Positions 45,233 through 54,254 of a DNA stretch of 64,000 nucleotides are shown piece after piece. This stretch comes from Psychrobacillus sp. OK028 (GTDB lineage: Bacteria; Bacillota; Bacilli; Bacillales_A; Planococcaceae). A program made the position numbers and the translations under genes. The notes beneath the pieces are model-generated. The model worked only from the letters and a program-made list of their open reading frames with translations, did not search any database and was not told the origin of the DNA. The stretch lies in contig NZ_FNHY01000002.1 in NCBI RefSeq assembly GCF_900103605.1, forward strand, positions 124,001-188,000, read 5' to 3'. Each line of letters starts with the position of its first letter. Within the stretch, counting starts at the first letter, position 1.

Positions 45233-45271
45233 AAAAATTCCGTGAAGAATTTCTATCTCCACGGAATTTCC
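45233..45271 (-). terminator. Terminator after sspI
   Basis: On the minus strand AAATTCCGTG ... CACGGAATTT followed by TTATTT. Confidence 0.85.
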
Positions 45272-45272
45272 T

Positions 45273-45482
45273 TTATTTTGCAAATGCAGTAGCCAATTCA
45301 CTTAAAACAGATTGTTTACTGGTTTCGTCTGTCATGTTCCACCATTTTTCGAAGAAAACACCTAGTCCAGGTAGTAAGTGCTCCTCGCCTCTTTGAATAG
45401 CGTCTTCTACTACTCCTCGAATATCTGTTGCCGTATGACCTTTCATATTAGCTGTAATAGCTTCTCTAATTTGAAAATCCAT
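45273..45482 (-). CDS. sspI: Small acid-soluble spore protein SspI
   Basis: 69 residues (B. subtilis SspI 71). DAIQRGEEHLLPGLGVFFEK matches the SspI core DAIQSGEEKMLPGLGVLFE. Minor SASP of the spore core, made in the forespore under sigma-G/F in B. subtilis. The ATG at 45482 has AAGGAGTG upstream; the frame is open six codons further without support. No convincing sigma-G promoter could be set by eye. Its presence argues that the organism sporulates. Confidence 0.93.
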   Translation of the reverse strand: MDFQIREAITANMKGHTATDIRGVVEDAIQRGEEHLLPGLGVFFEKWWNMTDETSKQSVLSELATAFAK

Positions 45483-45572
45483 TTTTATCACTCCTTGCAA
45501 TTATCTTCCCCAAACTCTCGCCAGCTATACATGATTTTGTTACACTTAAATAAAAAAGGCGGTTACATATAT

Positions 45573-46337
45573 ATGAAGCGAATTGAATCTCCGCAAAATG
45601 CTTTAGTAAAGCATTGGAAAAAATTATTAAGTGTTCGTAAAGAACGTGACAAAACTGGTGAATTCATAATAGAAGGATATCATTTAGTTGAAGAAGCGAT
45701 TAAACAAAAAGAAAATGTACTTACTATTATGGTCAGTGATACATCTGAAATTCCTGAAACATGGGATATTGAAAATTTAGTTGTTGTAGAAATAAATGAT
45801 CTGATAAAAAAGGAACTAGCGGAAACAGAGCATACGCAAGGTATATTTGCGCATTGCAAACAACAAACTGTGAATGTAGAGGAACAGGATAACTGGAATC
45901 GTCTATTATTAATAGATGCTGTGCAGGATCCAGGAAATATTGGCACAATGATTCGTACTGCAGATGCAGCAGGTATTGATGCTGTTGTTCTTGGAAAAGG
46001 TTCAGCTGATGCATATAATTCAAAAACATTACGCTCAGCACAAGGTTCACACTTTCATTTGCCAATCGTAAAAGGAGACCTCTTTGAATGGGTAGAGAAG
46101 CTAAAGGAACGAAATGTATCTGTGTATGGTACAGCTTTTGAAAATTCTACACCTTTCAATGAAGTAAAAAAAGAAGCTTCATTTGCGTTAATTGTAGGAA
46201 ACGAAGGAAATGGTATTAACTCTGAACTTCTTGAGCAAACCGACCAAAATATAATCGTCCCTTTACTTGGGCAAGCAGAATCATTAAATGTTGCAGTAGC
46301 TACTGGTATTTTACTATACGGTCTTACGTTAAAATAA
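45573..46337 (+). CDS. ysgA: TrmH/SpoU family RNA 2'-O-methyltransferase (YsgA-like)
   Basis: 254 residues (B. subtilis YsgA 248). N-terminal substrate-binding domain (about 1-90, IESPQNALVKHWKKLLSVRK, GEFIIEGYHLVEEA). The SPOUT knot motifs are motif 1 QDPGNIGTMIRTADAAGID, motif 2 IVGNEGNGINSELL and motif 3 VPLLGQAESLNVAVATGILLY. It probably methylates a ribose in rRNA with SAM; the exact site is unknown. The ATG at 45573 matches the family start, while the open frame to 45378 overlaps sspI antisense. Same place as in B. subtilis, next to pheST. Confidence 0.92.
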   Translation: MKRIESPQNALVKHWKKLLSVRKERDKTGEFIIEGYHLVEEAIKQKENVLTIMVSDTSEIPETWDIENLVVVEINDLIKKELAETEHTQGIFAHCKQQTVNVEEQDNWNRLLLIDAVQDPGNIGTMIRTADAAGIDAVVLGKGSADAYNSKTLRSAQGSHFHLPIVKGDLFEWVEKLKERNVSVYGTAFENSTPFNEVKKEASFALIVGNEGNGINSELLEQTDQNIIVPLLGQAESLNVAVATGILLYGLTLK

Positions 46338-46344
46338 ATCAGAC

Positions 46345-46373
46345 TTGAAGAAAAATGCAAAATTCCGTATAAT
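46345..46373 (+). promoter_or_regulatory. Promoter of the pheS T-box leader
   Basis: TTGAAG (46345-46350), 17-bp spacer and TATAAT (46368-46373), just after ysgA. Confidence 0.75.
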
Positions 46374-46379
46374 AAATGT

Positions 46380-46645
46380 AATTTGATACATAAAAGCTGT
46401 AATCGGGAAAAGTATATATGAATATTCGAAATGAAGGGAATTTACACCTTGACTGAAAGTGTAAATGGAGAATGCATATAGAAGTTCACCCCGTTAGCTG
46501 CCACCGGGACCAGCAATTGCTGTAAAGGTGCGCCGGTGTAGAGCCGTTAGTCGAATTGAGTGATTGCACGTAGGTTTGTGCAATAATCAGGGTGGTACCG
46601 CGAAATTAGTCCTCGTCCCTTTTATAGGGGCGGGGTTTTTTATTT
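46380..46645 (+). ncRNA. T-box riboswitch upstream of pheST
   Basis: Leader with the T-box CAGGGTGGTACCGCG (46588-46602), terminator CCTCGTCCC-ttttata-GGGGCGGGG-TTTTTT, and a phenylalanine TTC codon at 46485-46487 in the Stem I specifier region (AGAAGTTCACC). It responds to uncharged tRNA-Phe. Confidence 0.9.
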
Positions 46646-46668
46646 TGTGAAAAAGGAGAATTATAAAC

Positions 46669-47706
46669 ATGGAAGCACAACTTCAACAGTTAAAAGAAGA
46701 AGTACTACAAAAAATTGCAGCTTCATCGAACGTCAAAGAATTAAACGATGTTCGTGTTGCCTATTTAGGGAAAAAGGGACCTATTACAGATCTACTAAAA
46801 GGAATGGGTAAACTTCCTGCAGAAGAGCGTCCGAAAATGGGTGCACTAGTAAACGTCGTGCGCGAAGAGGTAACAACTGTATTAGAAGCTCGCATGTCGT
46901 TACTTCAAGAACAGGCAATAAATGAGCAATTAGAAAAAGAATCTATTGACGTAACATTACCAGGTCGTCCCGTGAAGACCGGAAATCACCATCCACTTAC
47001 TCGAGTAGTAGAGGAAATTGAGGATTTATTTATTGGCATGGGGTATGAAATTGCGGAAGGTCCAGAAGTCGAGAAAGATTACTATAACTTCGAAGCTTTG
47101 AACTTACCAAAAGGTCATCCAGCTCGTGATATGCAGGATTCTTTTTATATTTCAGAGGATATTCTATTGCGTACACATACATCACCAGTTCAAGCACGTA
47201 CGATGGAAGCAAAAGAAGGTCAACCTATTAAAATTATTTGCCCAGGTAAAGTGTATCGTCGTGATAATGATGATGCGACACATTCGCATCAATTTACACA
47301 AATTGAAGGGCTTGTAATCGGAGAAAATATCCGCATGAGTGATCTTAAAGGAACGCTTTCTGTTTTTGCAAAGAAAATGTTCGGGAACGATCGTGAAATC
47401 CGTCTACGTCCAAGCTTTTTTCCTTTCACAGAGCCTTCTGTAGAAATGGATATTTCTTGCTTCAAATGTGGAGGAGACGGCTGTAACGTGTGTAAGAAAA
47501 CTGGCTGGATTGAAATTTTAGGAGCTGGTATGGTTCATCCGAACGTTTTAGAGATGGCTGGTTATGATTCTAAAAAGCTTTCTGGATTTGCATTTGGTAT
47601 GGGTCCAGAACGAATTGCAATGTTGAAATATGGTGTGGAAGATATTCGTCATTTCTATACGAATGATGTGCGTTTCTTATCGCAATTCCACCGAACAGAA
47701 GTGTAA
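46669..47706 (+). CDS. pheS: Phenylalanine--tRNA ligase subunit alpha
   Basis: 345 residues (B. subtilis 344). N-terminal coiled coil (about 1-95), then the class II core with [51 protein letters not shown] and [13 protein letters not shown], and motif 3 [17 protein letters not shown]. The [17 protein letters not shown] insert is usual for bacterial PheS. It forms the alpha2-beta2 enzyme with PheT, which follows after 13 bp. Control is by the T-box upstream. Confidence 0.97.
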   Translation: MEAQLQQLKEEVLQKIAASSNVKELNDVRVAYLGKKGPITDLLKGMGKLPAEERPKMGALVNVVREEVTTVLEARMSLLQEQAINEQLEKESIDVTLPGRPVKTGNHHPLTRVVEEIEDLFIGMGYEIAEGPEVEKDYYNFEALNLPKGHPARDMQDSFYISEDILLRTHTSPVQARTMEAKEGQPIKIICPGKVYRRDNDDATHSHQFTQIEGLVIGENIRMSDLKGTLSVFAKKMFGNDREIRLRPSFFPFTEPSVEMDISCFKCGGDGCNVCKKTGWIEILGAGMVHPNVLEMAGYDSKKLSGFAFGMGPERIAMLKYGVEDIRHFYTNDVRFLSQFHRTEV

Positions 47707-47719
47707 GGAGGAATTTGAC

Positions 47720-50131
47720 ATGTTAGTTTCGACGAAATGGTTATCAGAATATGTTAATACACAAGGATTAGATCCAAAAGATTTAGGAGAGAAGATCACG
47801 CGTGCTGGTATTGAAGTGGATGCGGTGATTGATCGTTCTCATGGAATGACAAATGTTGTAGTTGGATATGTAAAAGAAAAAGTGAAGCACCCAGAAGCAG
47901 ATAAACTGAATATTTGTCAGGTAGATGTTGGGGAAGAAACGACACAAATTATTTGTGGAGCACCTAATGTAGATGCAGGGCAAAAAGTAATCGTCGCTCG
48001 TCCAGGAGCAGTACTTCCAGGCGGTATGAAGATTAAAAAAGCGAAGCTTCGCGGAGAAGAATCAAACGGTATGATATGTTCGCTTCAAGAACTAGGGATT
48101 GAAGGACGTCTTGTTCCTAAAGCGTATGCAGATGGGATTTATGTTCTTCCGGAAACAGCTGTGCCTGGAGAAAGTGTACTTCCTCTTCTAGGTTTAGATG
48201 ACATTGTATTAGAGCTTGGTTTGACCCCAAACCGTTCAGACGCATTAAGTATGCTTGGAGTTGCTTATGAAGTAGGCGCTATACTGTCAGAGGATATGAA
48301 ATATCCAGAAGTAAACTATACTGAAAGTGATGAAAAAGCAACGGATTACTTAAATCTGAAAGTAGATGCAATCGAAGAAAATCCAATGTATATTGCTAAA
48401 GTTGTGAAAAATATTCAAGTAAAAGAGTCACCACTTTGGTTACAGCATCGTTTAATGGCTGCTGGAGTTCGTCCACATAATAATGTAGTAGACATTACGA
48501 ACTATGTATTAATGGAATATGGTCAACCACTTCATGCGTTTGACTATGATCGATTAGAAACGAAAGAAATTATTGTTCGCCTTGCTGAAGAAGGGGAAAA
48601 AATTGTTACCCTGGATGATCAAGAACGTACACTGAAATCAAATCACTTAGTTATTACAAATGGCAAGGAGCCAGTTGCAATTGCAGGTGTGATGGGTGGA
48701 GCAAACTCGGAAGTTCATGATGGAACGACAACTGTTGTCATAGAGTCAGCATACTTTGTAGGTGGATCTGTTCGTCAGACATCGAAAGACCATAATTTAC
48801 GCAGTGATGCGAGTGCACGATTTGAAAAAGGTGTCGATCCAAATCGCGTTATTCTTGCAGCAGAGCGTGCGGCAAGCCTACTTGCTGAGCTTGCAGGAGG
48901 AGAAGTGCTAGCGGGTACTGTCATGGTGGATGAGCTAGACAAAACTCCTGCAGAAGTGGTTGTATCTCCAGACTTTATCAATAATCGTTTAGGGATGAAG
49001 ATTTCTTTAGAGGATATGACATCTATTTTATCTAGATTGAAATTTGACTATCAAGCTGCGAATGGTCTTTTATATATTAAAGCCCCTACTCGTCGCCAGG
49101 ATATTAAAATCGAAGAAGATATTATAGAAGAAATTGCTCGTATGTATGGCTATGACGAAATTCCAATGACATTACCAGTCGAGGAATCTAAACCAGGTGG
49201 ACTCTCTTCTTATCAAGCAAAACGTCGTCAAGTACGTGCTTACTTAGAAGGTGCTGGTCTATATCAAGCGATTACTTATTCATTAACTTCTAAAGAAATG
49301 TCTCAGAAATTTGCGTTAGAAACTGCTCCGGTAACAGAATTGTTAATGCCAATGAGCGAAGACCGCAGTATCCTTCGCCAAAGTTTAATACCACATCTAC
49401 TTGAGGCAGTAACGTATAACACAGCACGCCAAGCAGATACAGTTGCACTTTATGAAGTAGGGTCTGTTTTCTTAGGTGAAACGGAATCAGGATTACCTCA
49501 TGAGCAAGAGCATTTAGCAGCAGTAATCTCTGGTAAATGGTTGGATCATAGCTGGCAAGGTGAGAAAAAAGCAGTTGATTTCTTTGTATTAAAAGGAATT
49601 GTGGAAGGTTTAATGGACCTTCTTGGGCATTCAAGTGAGCTAACATTTGAACGCTCAGTAGTTGACGGCTTACATCCAGGACGGACAGCTTCTATCAAAT
49701 TAGCTGGAGAAGAAATCGGAGTAATCGCTCAATTGCATCCATCTGAGCAAAAAGCTCGCGATTTGAAAGAGACATATGTAATGGAATTGAACTTAGCAAA
49801 AGTATTAGACAAAGAAGTAGAAGCATTGTATTATGCCCCAGTTTCTAAATTCCCATCTATTACTCGTGATATAGCATTAGTAGTAGATAGTGAAAAAGCT
49901 ACTGGTGAACTACAAGCAATTATCCAGTTATCTGGCGGTAGATTGCTTAAAAATGTACATCTTTTCGATTTATATGAAGGTGAAAAAATGGAACCAGGTA
50001 AAAAGTCGGTTGCATTCTCTCTAACTTACTTCGATCCAGAACGTACACTTACGGACGAGGAAGTAGTAAACGCACATAACAAAGTATTAAAAGCACTTGC
50101 TGAGCAAGCAGGGGCAGAGTTAAGAGGATAA
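47720..50131 (+). CDS. pheT: Phenylalanine--tRNA ligase subunit beta
   Basis: 803 residues (B. subtilis 804). Domains in order: N-terminal tRNA-binding EMAP/OB domain (about 40-150, VVGYVKEKVKHPEADKLNIC), B3/B4 editing domain with DITNYVLMEYGQPLHAFDYD, B5 domain, catalytic-like core and C-terminal ferredoxin-like anticodon domain (PVSKFPSITRDIALVVDSEK, ending LTDEEVVNAHNKV). The ATG at 47720 has AAGGAGGA upstream; the open frame to 47630 overlaps pheS. A terminator follows. Confidence 0.97.
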   Translation: MLVSTKWLSEYVNTQGLDPKDLGEKITRAGIEVDAVIDRSHGMTNVVVGYVKEKVKHPEADKLNICQVDVGEETTQIICGAPNVDAGQKVIVARPGAVLPGGMKIKKAKLRGEESNGMICSLQELGIEGRLVPKAYADGIYVLPETAVPGESVLPLLGLDDIVLELGLTPNRSDALSMLGVAYEVGAILSEDMKYPEVNYTESDEKATDYLNLKVDAIEENPMYIAKVVKNIQVKESPLWLQHRLMAAGVRPHNNVVDITNYVLMEYGQPLHAFDYDRLETKEIIVRLAEEGEKIVTLDDQERTLKSNHLVITNGKEPVAIAGVMGGANSEVHDGTTTVVIESAYFVGGSVRQTSKDHNLRSDASARFEKGVDPNRVILAAERAASLLAELAGGEVLAGTVMVDELDKTPAEVVVSPDFINNRLGMKISLEDMTSILSRLKFDYQAANGLLYIKAPTRRQDIKIEEDIIEEIARMYGYDEIPMTLPVEESKPGGLSSYQAKRRQVRAYLEGAGLYQAITYSLTSKEMSQKFALETAPVTELLMPMSEDRSILRQSLIPHLLEAVTYNTARQADTVALYEVGSVFLGETESGLPHEQEHLAAVISGKWLDHSWQGEKKAVDFFVLKGIVEGLMDLLGHSSELTFERSVVDGLHPGRTASIKLAGEEIGVIAQLHPSEQKARDLKETYVMELNLAKVLDKEVEALYYAPVSKFPSITRDIALVVDSEKATGELQAIIQLSGGRLLKNVHLFDLYEGEKMEPGKKSVAFSLTYFDPERTLTDEEVVNAHNKVLKALAEQAGAELRG

Positions 50132-50139
50132 TAAATAAG

Positions 50140-50175
50140 TGGAGCAGCGCCGATACTAGGTGCTGCTCTTTTCTT
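50140..50175 (+). terminator. Terminator after pheT
   Basis: GAGCAGCGCC-gatacta-GGTGCTGCTC (one G-U pair) followed by TTTTCTT. Confidence 0.88.
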
Positions 50176-50253
50176 ATGGATTTTTTATTTAAATTCAGAA
50201 TAGTGTTTAAATTGCGTGGCGGTAAGGGAATAGAAGAAAAGGGGAGGGGTTTT

Positions 50254-51684
50254 ATGGAATTAGGTTTTTGGACATGGACTATAACAATAGTTTTGTCTTT
50301 GTTTTTTATCGGAATGTCGCTTTTCTTTAAAAAGAAGGCGGATGCTAGTTTCGCTCATTATGCAATAGCTGGAGGGACGCTGCCGTTTTTCTTATTATTA
50401 TTTACGGATATTGCAACGATAATGGGCGTTGGAAATTTTGTTGGCCATTCTTCTAAGGGTTATGAGATCGGAATAGCAAACATTCCTTTTGTCATTGGAG
50501 AGCAGGGTGCGAAAATAATATTTGCTTTAGTATTTGCGGGCTTTGCAGCAAAATTTACTTATAAAACATTAGCAGAAATGATGAATGATTTAATCGTGCG
50601 TGGCCGCATTACTCGGAGCCTAGTCGCAATTTTGACTTCATCTATTATGATTGCGTGGGTGAGTGGGCAGGCAATGGGTATGGGTGCTTTGTTTTCCACC
50701 TTTACTGGCACTGATCCAGTTCTAATGATATTAATATTTTCTGCTGTATTTATCATTTATACGGCAGTGGGTGGTATGTATTCAGTAGTATGGACAGACC
50801 TAATTCAAGGAGCTATTCTCATTGCGATAGCGGTGTGGTTCTATTTTCAAGTATTTAATCGAATCGATTTTAGTTATTCGAATTTAAAAGCTGGTTTAGC
50901 TGACGTTGGATCAATTGAACTAGTTCAAATGAATCTGTCAGTCATGGAAGTTTTAACACTTTTTGTGACGGGAACTTTAGGGGTTTTAGCCGCTCAAGTT
51001 TATTGGCAACGTTGCTTTGCTTCTAAAAATTCAAAGTCAGCAAGTCGTGCCATGCTCATAAGTGGGATTGTAGCAATTATATTTACGACTTTAGCAACTA
51101 TTAGTGGATTGATAGTTAAAATACAAAATCCAACGCTCGATGCGGAAAATGCTATTTCATGGCTGATATTAGAAGAAATGACACAATTCGCTGCTCTTGC
51201 CTTCTTTATCATGATTTTCATGGCTGCTATATCTAGTGCTTCATCACTTCTCCACTCAGCTGCAGTGGTAATCATCAATGATTTGGTTATTCCAAATATG
51301 AAAGAAAAGGAAGATATATTTTATCTCAAGCTAACAAGAGCAAGTGTCGTTGTGTTTGGTATGCTCACTATCGTTACTGCTATTTGGGCAGACTCGATTA
51401 TTGACTTGTTTTCGCTTGCATACTCTATGGCGGGAGGTGGAGTGGTACCTGTCTTAATTGTAGGGTTAATATGGAAGAATAAGAAAGCCTCTGCTTTTGC
51501 AATGGGTACTAGGAATAGCCGGGTTTCAGTTTGGGGTGCTCGTACTGGTATCGTTGCTGGAGCGGTGGTCTCCCTAACGTCGGGTATTTTATGGGGTGTA
51601 CTTGTATCGGTTATACTGACAACGTTAATCTCTAAACTATTACCTTCATATGATAGTATGGTAAGTTCGCTGACAAAGGATTGA
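50254..51684 (+). CDS. Sodium:solute symporter family (SSS) transporter
   Basis: 476 residues with about 12-13 hydrophobic segments. Features of the LeuT-fold SSS family: AIAGGTLPFFLLLFTDIATI (the kinked first helix), GNFVGHSSKGYEIGIANIPF, GGMYSVVWTDLIQGAILI (the GG-x-Y-x-VVWTD-x-QG signature) and FMAAISSASSLLHSAAVVII (sodium-site Ser residues). The substrate is not predictable from sequence. The ATG at 50254 has AGGGG upstream; the frame is open to 50176 within the preceding terminator region. It stands alone between two terminators. Confidence 0.87.
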   Translation: MELGFWTWTITIVLSLFFIGMSLFFKKKADASFAHYAIAGGTLPFFLLLFTDIATIMGVGNFVGHSSKGYEIGIANIPFVIGEQGAKIIFALVFAGFAAKFTYKTLAEMMNDLIVRGRITRSLVAILTSSIMIAWVSGQAMGMGALFSTFTGTDPVLMILIFSAVFIIYTAVGGMYSVVWTDLIQGAILIAIAVWFYFQVFNRIDFSYSNLKAGLADVGSIELVQMNLSVMEVLTLFVTGTLGVLAAQVYWQRCFASKNSKSASRAMLISGIVAIIFTTLATISGLIVKIQNPTLDAENAISWLILEEMTQFAALAFFIMIFMAAISSASSLLHSAAVVIINDLVIPNMKEKEDIFYLKLTRASVVVFGMLTIVTAIWADSIIDLFSLAYSMAGGGVVPVLIVGLIWKNKKASAFAMGTRNSRVSVWGARTGIVAGAVVSLTSGILWGVLVSVILTTLISKLLPSYDSMVSSLTKD

Positions 51685-51690
51685 TATTGC

Positions 51691-51729
51691 AAAATGAAAA
51701 ACCCTGCATTTCGCAGGGCTTATCATTTT
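51691..51729. terminator. Bidirectional terminator between symporter and small gene
   Basis: AAAATGA ... TCATTTT enclosing CCCTGC-atttc-GCAGGG. It serves the convergent genes on both sides. Confidence 0.75.
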
Positions 51730-51917
51730 GGAGAGTTTTCTTTTTGACTGTTCCACCAATCTATATGATCCAAATTAAAAACGATCATATTTGTCATTGG
51801 TTTTAAGTGAGGAATCTGTTTGTTCATGATCAAATCATTAATTTCCTCTTCAGTAAGTGGGTATCCTACCGTATCTAAATAAGAAGATAGCTTTTGTACC
51901 CCATAGGCTCTCCTCAA
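51723..51917 (-). CDS. Small protein, possible divergent excisionase-type fold
   Basis: 64 residues, unrecognised. YPLTEEEINDLIMNKQIPHL and MIVFNLDHIDWWNSQ resemble the second half of short MerR/excisionase-type helix-turn-helix proteins (recognition helix, wing, then a D-x-DxWW-like end), but the N-terminal half is atypical. It starts with TTG behind a strong GGAGGTGA at 5 bases, and a shared terminator follows its stop, both of which support a real gene. Role unknown; DNA binding is a guess. Confidence 0.55.
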   Translation of the reverse strand: MRRAYGVQKLSSYLDTVGYPLTEEEINDLIMNKQIPHLKPMTNMIVFNLDHIDWWNSQKENSPK

Positions 51918-52022
51918 TTAATCACCTCCCACCAAAATCTCTTTCATTCAATAAAGAAAGTTTAGTAAAAGGTACTAATCTTAAGGCTATGTATTTTTAA
52001 TACCCATTTTTAAAGAAAATAA

Positions 52023-53168
52023 TCATACATTATTTATTTGCTTCCGAATAGTCAATAGTATTCCAAATATAACCCCGATGAAGGACATCGCTGAAATGAT
52101 AAAGTAAAATGTTTGACCACCAAATTCTTTATAAAGGAATCCACCTGCGTAAGAAGCAATAATACTAGACAATCCAAAGAATAATAATGCTAATACAGTT
52201 TGTCCTGTAGCACGCCATTCCTTTGGCATAATATTATATAAATACTGAATAGCCGCGGTGTAAAAAATAGGGAATGTTAACATTTGCAATAACTGTAAGA
52301 TAGTTAGGGTAACGGGACTCGTTACATAACCAGATATAAAAAAACGTAAGAAGTAAAAGAACGTAGCTATCGTTATTATTTCCAGTTCCTTACCTTTTCG
52401 GAGCCACCAAAAACTAAGAGCAAAGATGATGATTTCACTTGTAGCGGCCAAGAAAAATGCAATTCCCACTAAGGATGTATCTCCACCCAGTGTTTTAATA
52501 TGAATCCCTAAAAACGTGTCGTTCATCCGAGCTGGCACGGAACTAATAAATACTAATGCTAAAAACAGAAGCATTTCTTTGTTTCGTAATACTGTTTTTA
52601 ACCCTTCAATAGTTACTGGTTTTGAAGATGCTTGTACATCAGGCATGAACCACACAATTCCGAATGATAGAAGTCCTAACAATACAAACAAGACGGATAA
52701 ACTGCTCACTCCAAAATAATCCATTGCAAAACCAGAAATTAATGCCAAAACTGCATAGCCTAGTGCTCCATATGTACGAATAGAACCATAGCTAATACGA
52801 GCCATTTCGGAAACGGTGAAATTCAAGCTCTCTGTTAGTGGATCAATTGGCATGAGGAAAAAATAGACCAAAAGCGCAAATATGATTAATAACGTAAAGC
52901 TATCAAAGTTAAACAAAAAGTAACCCGACACTGCAGTCATACTAACAAGGATTAGCATCACTTTACGGATTGTTTTTGTTTTATCACTGATGAATCCCCA
53001 TAAAGGTTGTGCAAATAAAGTCACAAATCCCCCAGTTCCAATGATGATTCCAATTTCACTCGTGGTTAGACCTTTCTCTGCTAAATATACTGGTAAGAAA
53101 GGAATAAAAAGTGCGAGTAAACCAAAAAATAAAAAATTATATCCTTTTAATAAAACATGAACTTTCAA
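52023..53168 (-). CDS. Major facilitator superfamily transporter (LacY/PPP-like)
   Basis: 381 residues, 12 predicted membrane segments. FIPFLPVYLAEKGLTTSEIG and QPLWGFISDKTKTIRKVMLI form the classic first loop; DPLTESLNFTVSEMARISYG and RTYGALGYAVLALISGF follow, as in the MFS_1-like/phenylpropionate-nucleoside permease group. The second half contains IMPKEWRATGQTVLALLFFG. The substrate is unknown; sugars, nucleosides and drugs are all possible. Starts ATG at 53168 behind AGAGGAGAATTC. No clear terminator follows it. It is divergent from the hypothetical gene at 53361. Confidence 0.82.
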   Translation of the reverse strand: MKVHVLLKGYNFLFFGLLALFIPFLPVYLAEKGLTTSEIGIIIGTGGFVTLFAQPLWGFISDKTKTIRKVMLILVSMTAVSGYFLFNFDSFTLLIIFALLVYFFLMPIDPLTESLNFTVSEMARISYGSIRTYGALGYAVLALISGFAMDYFGVSSLSVLFVLLGLLSFGIVWFMPDVQASSKPVTIEGLKTVLRNKEMLLFLALVFISSVPARMNDTFLGIHIKTLGGDTSLVGIAFFLAATSEIIIFALSFWWLRKGKELEIITIATFFYFLRFFISGYVTSPVTLTILQLLQMLTFPIFYTAAIQYLYNIMPKEWRATGQTVLALLFFGLSSIIASYAGGFLYKEFGGQTFYFIISAMSFIGVIFGILLTIRKQINNV

Positions 53169-53360
53169 TAAGAATTCTCCTCTTCTAAGAACTAACCATA
53201 AATGAATTTAATATTATTATCTTAATTATTGTATCTGATTCTATTAATGATTAGCAGTTTTTAGATAATAAACACGCAAGTTCAATATTTACTCGCAAGT
53301 CAGAATAATAAATCTGTTATAATTTTTCACATAAGAGAGCAACGATAAGGGGGGATTGTA

Positions 53361-53669
53361 GTGTTTAGTATGTTTAAAAAAGAAGAACGGAAAGAAATTT
53401 ATTATGAGCAAGATGAATTTAACGAAGAAGAGGAAATTGGAATTCTAATTCATTATACATCTGTGGCAGTGTATATGTATCTCTGTTTAGACGGTCGTAT
53501 TGAAAACGAAGATGTTCTTAACGATGCAGCAGGAAGAGAAATAATCGTACAAGGCAACACTATATCGATAGTTGTAGAAAGTCCAAAGGAAATAACAGAA
53601 ATTATAGAGCAATATGGATTAAATAATATGAACCTTCCTTTGTTCACAATAGACGTTACACTGTATTGA
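53361..53669 (+). CDS. Hypothetical acidic protein
   Basis: 102 residues, not recognised. A charged, acidic N-terminus (KKEERKEIYYEQDEFNEEEE) is followed by an alternating hydrophobic pattern (IGILIHYTSVAVYMYLCLDG, REIIVQGNTISIVVESPKEI) that suggests a small beta-rich domain. No membrane helix or cysteine motif. GTG start behind AAGGGGGGA. Upstream lies an extended -10 (TGT-TATAAT, 53315-53323) and a direct repeat CGCAAGT at 53275 and 53294. The DUF402 gene follows after 34 bp, probably cotranscribed. Confidence 0.6.
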   Translation: MFSMFKKEERKEIYYEQDEFNEEEEIGILIHYTSVAVYMYLCLDGRIENEDVLNDAAGREIIVQGNTISIVVESPKEITEIIEQYGLNNMNLPLFTIDVTLY

Positions 53670-53703
53670 TTTTAATAGAAGGAGTAATCATAGGGGGTTA
53701 ACT

Positions 53704-54246
53704 ATGTTGAAAAGAAGGTATGGGGATCGTTCAGATTGGAAGCGGATTTCGAAAAGGGGTTATGCACAATATTATCTTGAGACAGAAGAATTCACTGGAT
53801 ATATAACTCTATTACATTTAGTTCAGGTAACAGAGCCTCTGTGGGTAAAGTATGATGAAAAAAGCGTGTGTATTGTAGATGATGGATATATGTGGCTGCA
53901 GCACTTTCCAACTGGAAAAAATTACTCTGTAACTACTATGTTTGATGTAAATGGGAAAGTAATCCAGTGGTATATAGACATCTGTAACGAAATCGGAATA
54001 GAGCATAATGTGCCTTGGTGGGATGACTTGTTCTTAGATATTATCATATTATCTACGGGAGAGATTATTCAACAGGATGAAGTTGAACTGGAAGAAGCAT
54101 TATTAAAAGGTTGGATTGATAGAAGCATGTATAACTTGGCATGGACTCAAGCAAATCAAATTACTACTAGTATTAGGGAAGGAAAATTTAATTTACTTAA
54201 TTATTCCAAGGTTCATAAGGAGCTATTAATGACACTTCTTAATTAA
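53704..54246 (+). CDS. DUF402 family protein (nucleotide phosphatase-like)
   Basis: 180 residues. The DUF402 beta-barrel features are present: YMWLQHFPTGKNYSVTTMFD, then VIQWYIDICNEIGIEHNVPW with DDLFLDIIILSTGEI, and DEVELEEALLKGWID. The paired aspartates bind metal in characterised relatives such as Staphylococcus Sa1684 (NDP/NTP phosphatase). About the usual length. ATG start behind AGGGGGTTAACT. It lies between an unknown acidic protein and a GrpB-like protein, all on the plus strand with small gaps, so a short operon is likely. Confidence 0.82.
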   Translation: MLKRRYGDRSDWKRISKRGYAQYYLETEEFTGYITLLHLVQVTEPLWVKYDEKSVCIVDDGYMWLQHFPTGKNYSVTTMFDVNGKVIQWYIDICNEIGIEHNVPWWDDLFLDIIILSTGEIIQQDEVELEEALLKGWIDRSMYNLAWTQANQITTSIREGKFNLLNYSKVHKELLMTLLN

Positions 54247-54254
54247 GGGGATGG

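Noticed and set aside
45486-45572. Sigma-G promoter for sspI
   Set aside because: Candidate GTATA and GATAAT elements do not have acceptable spacing, so I did not list one.
50176-50253. Longer start for the SSS transporter
   Set aside because: It begins at the end of the pheT terminator, and the ATG at 50254 has an AGGGG site and a normal hydrophobic first segment.
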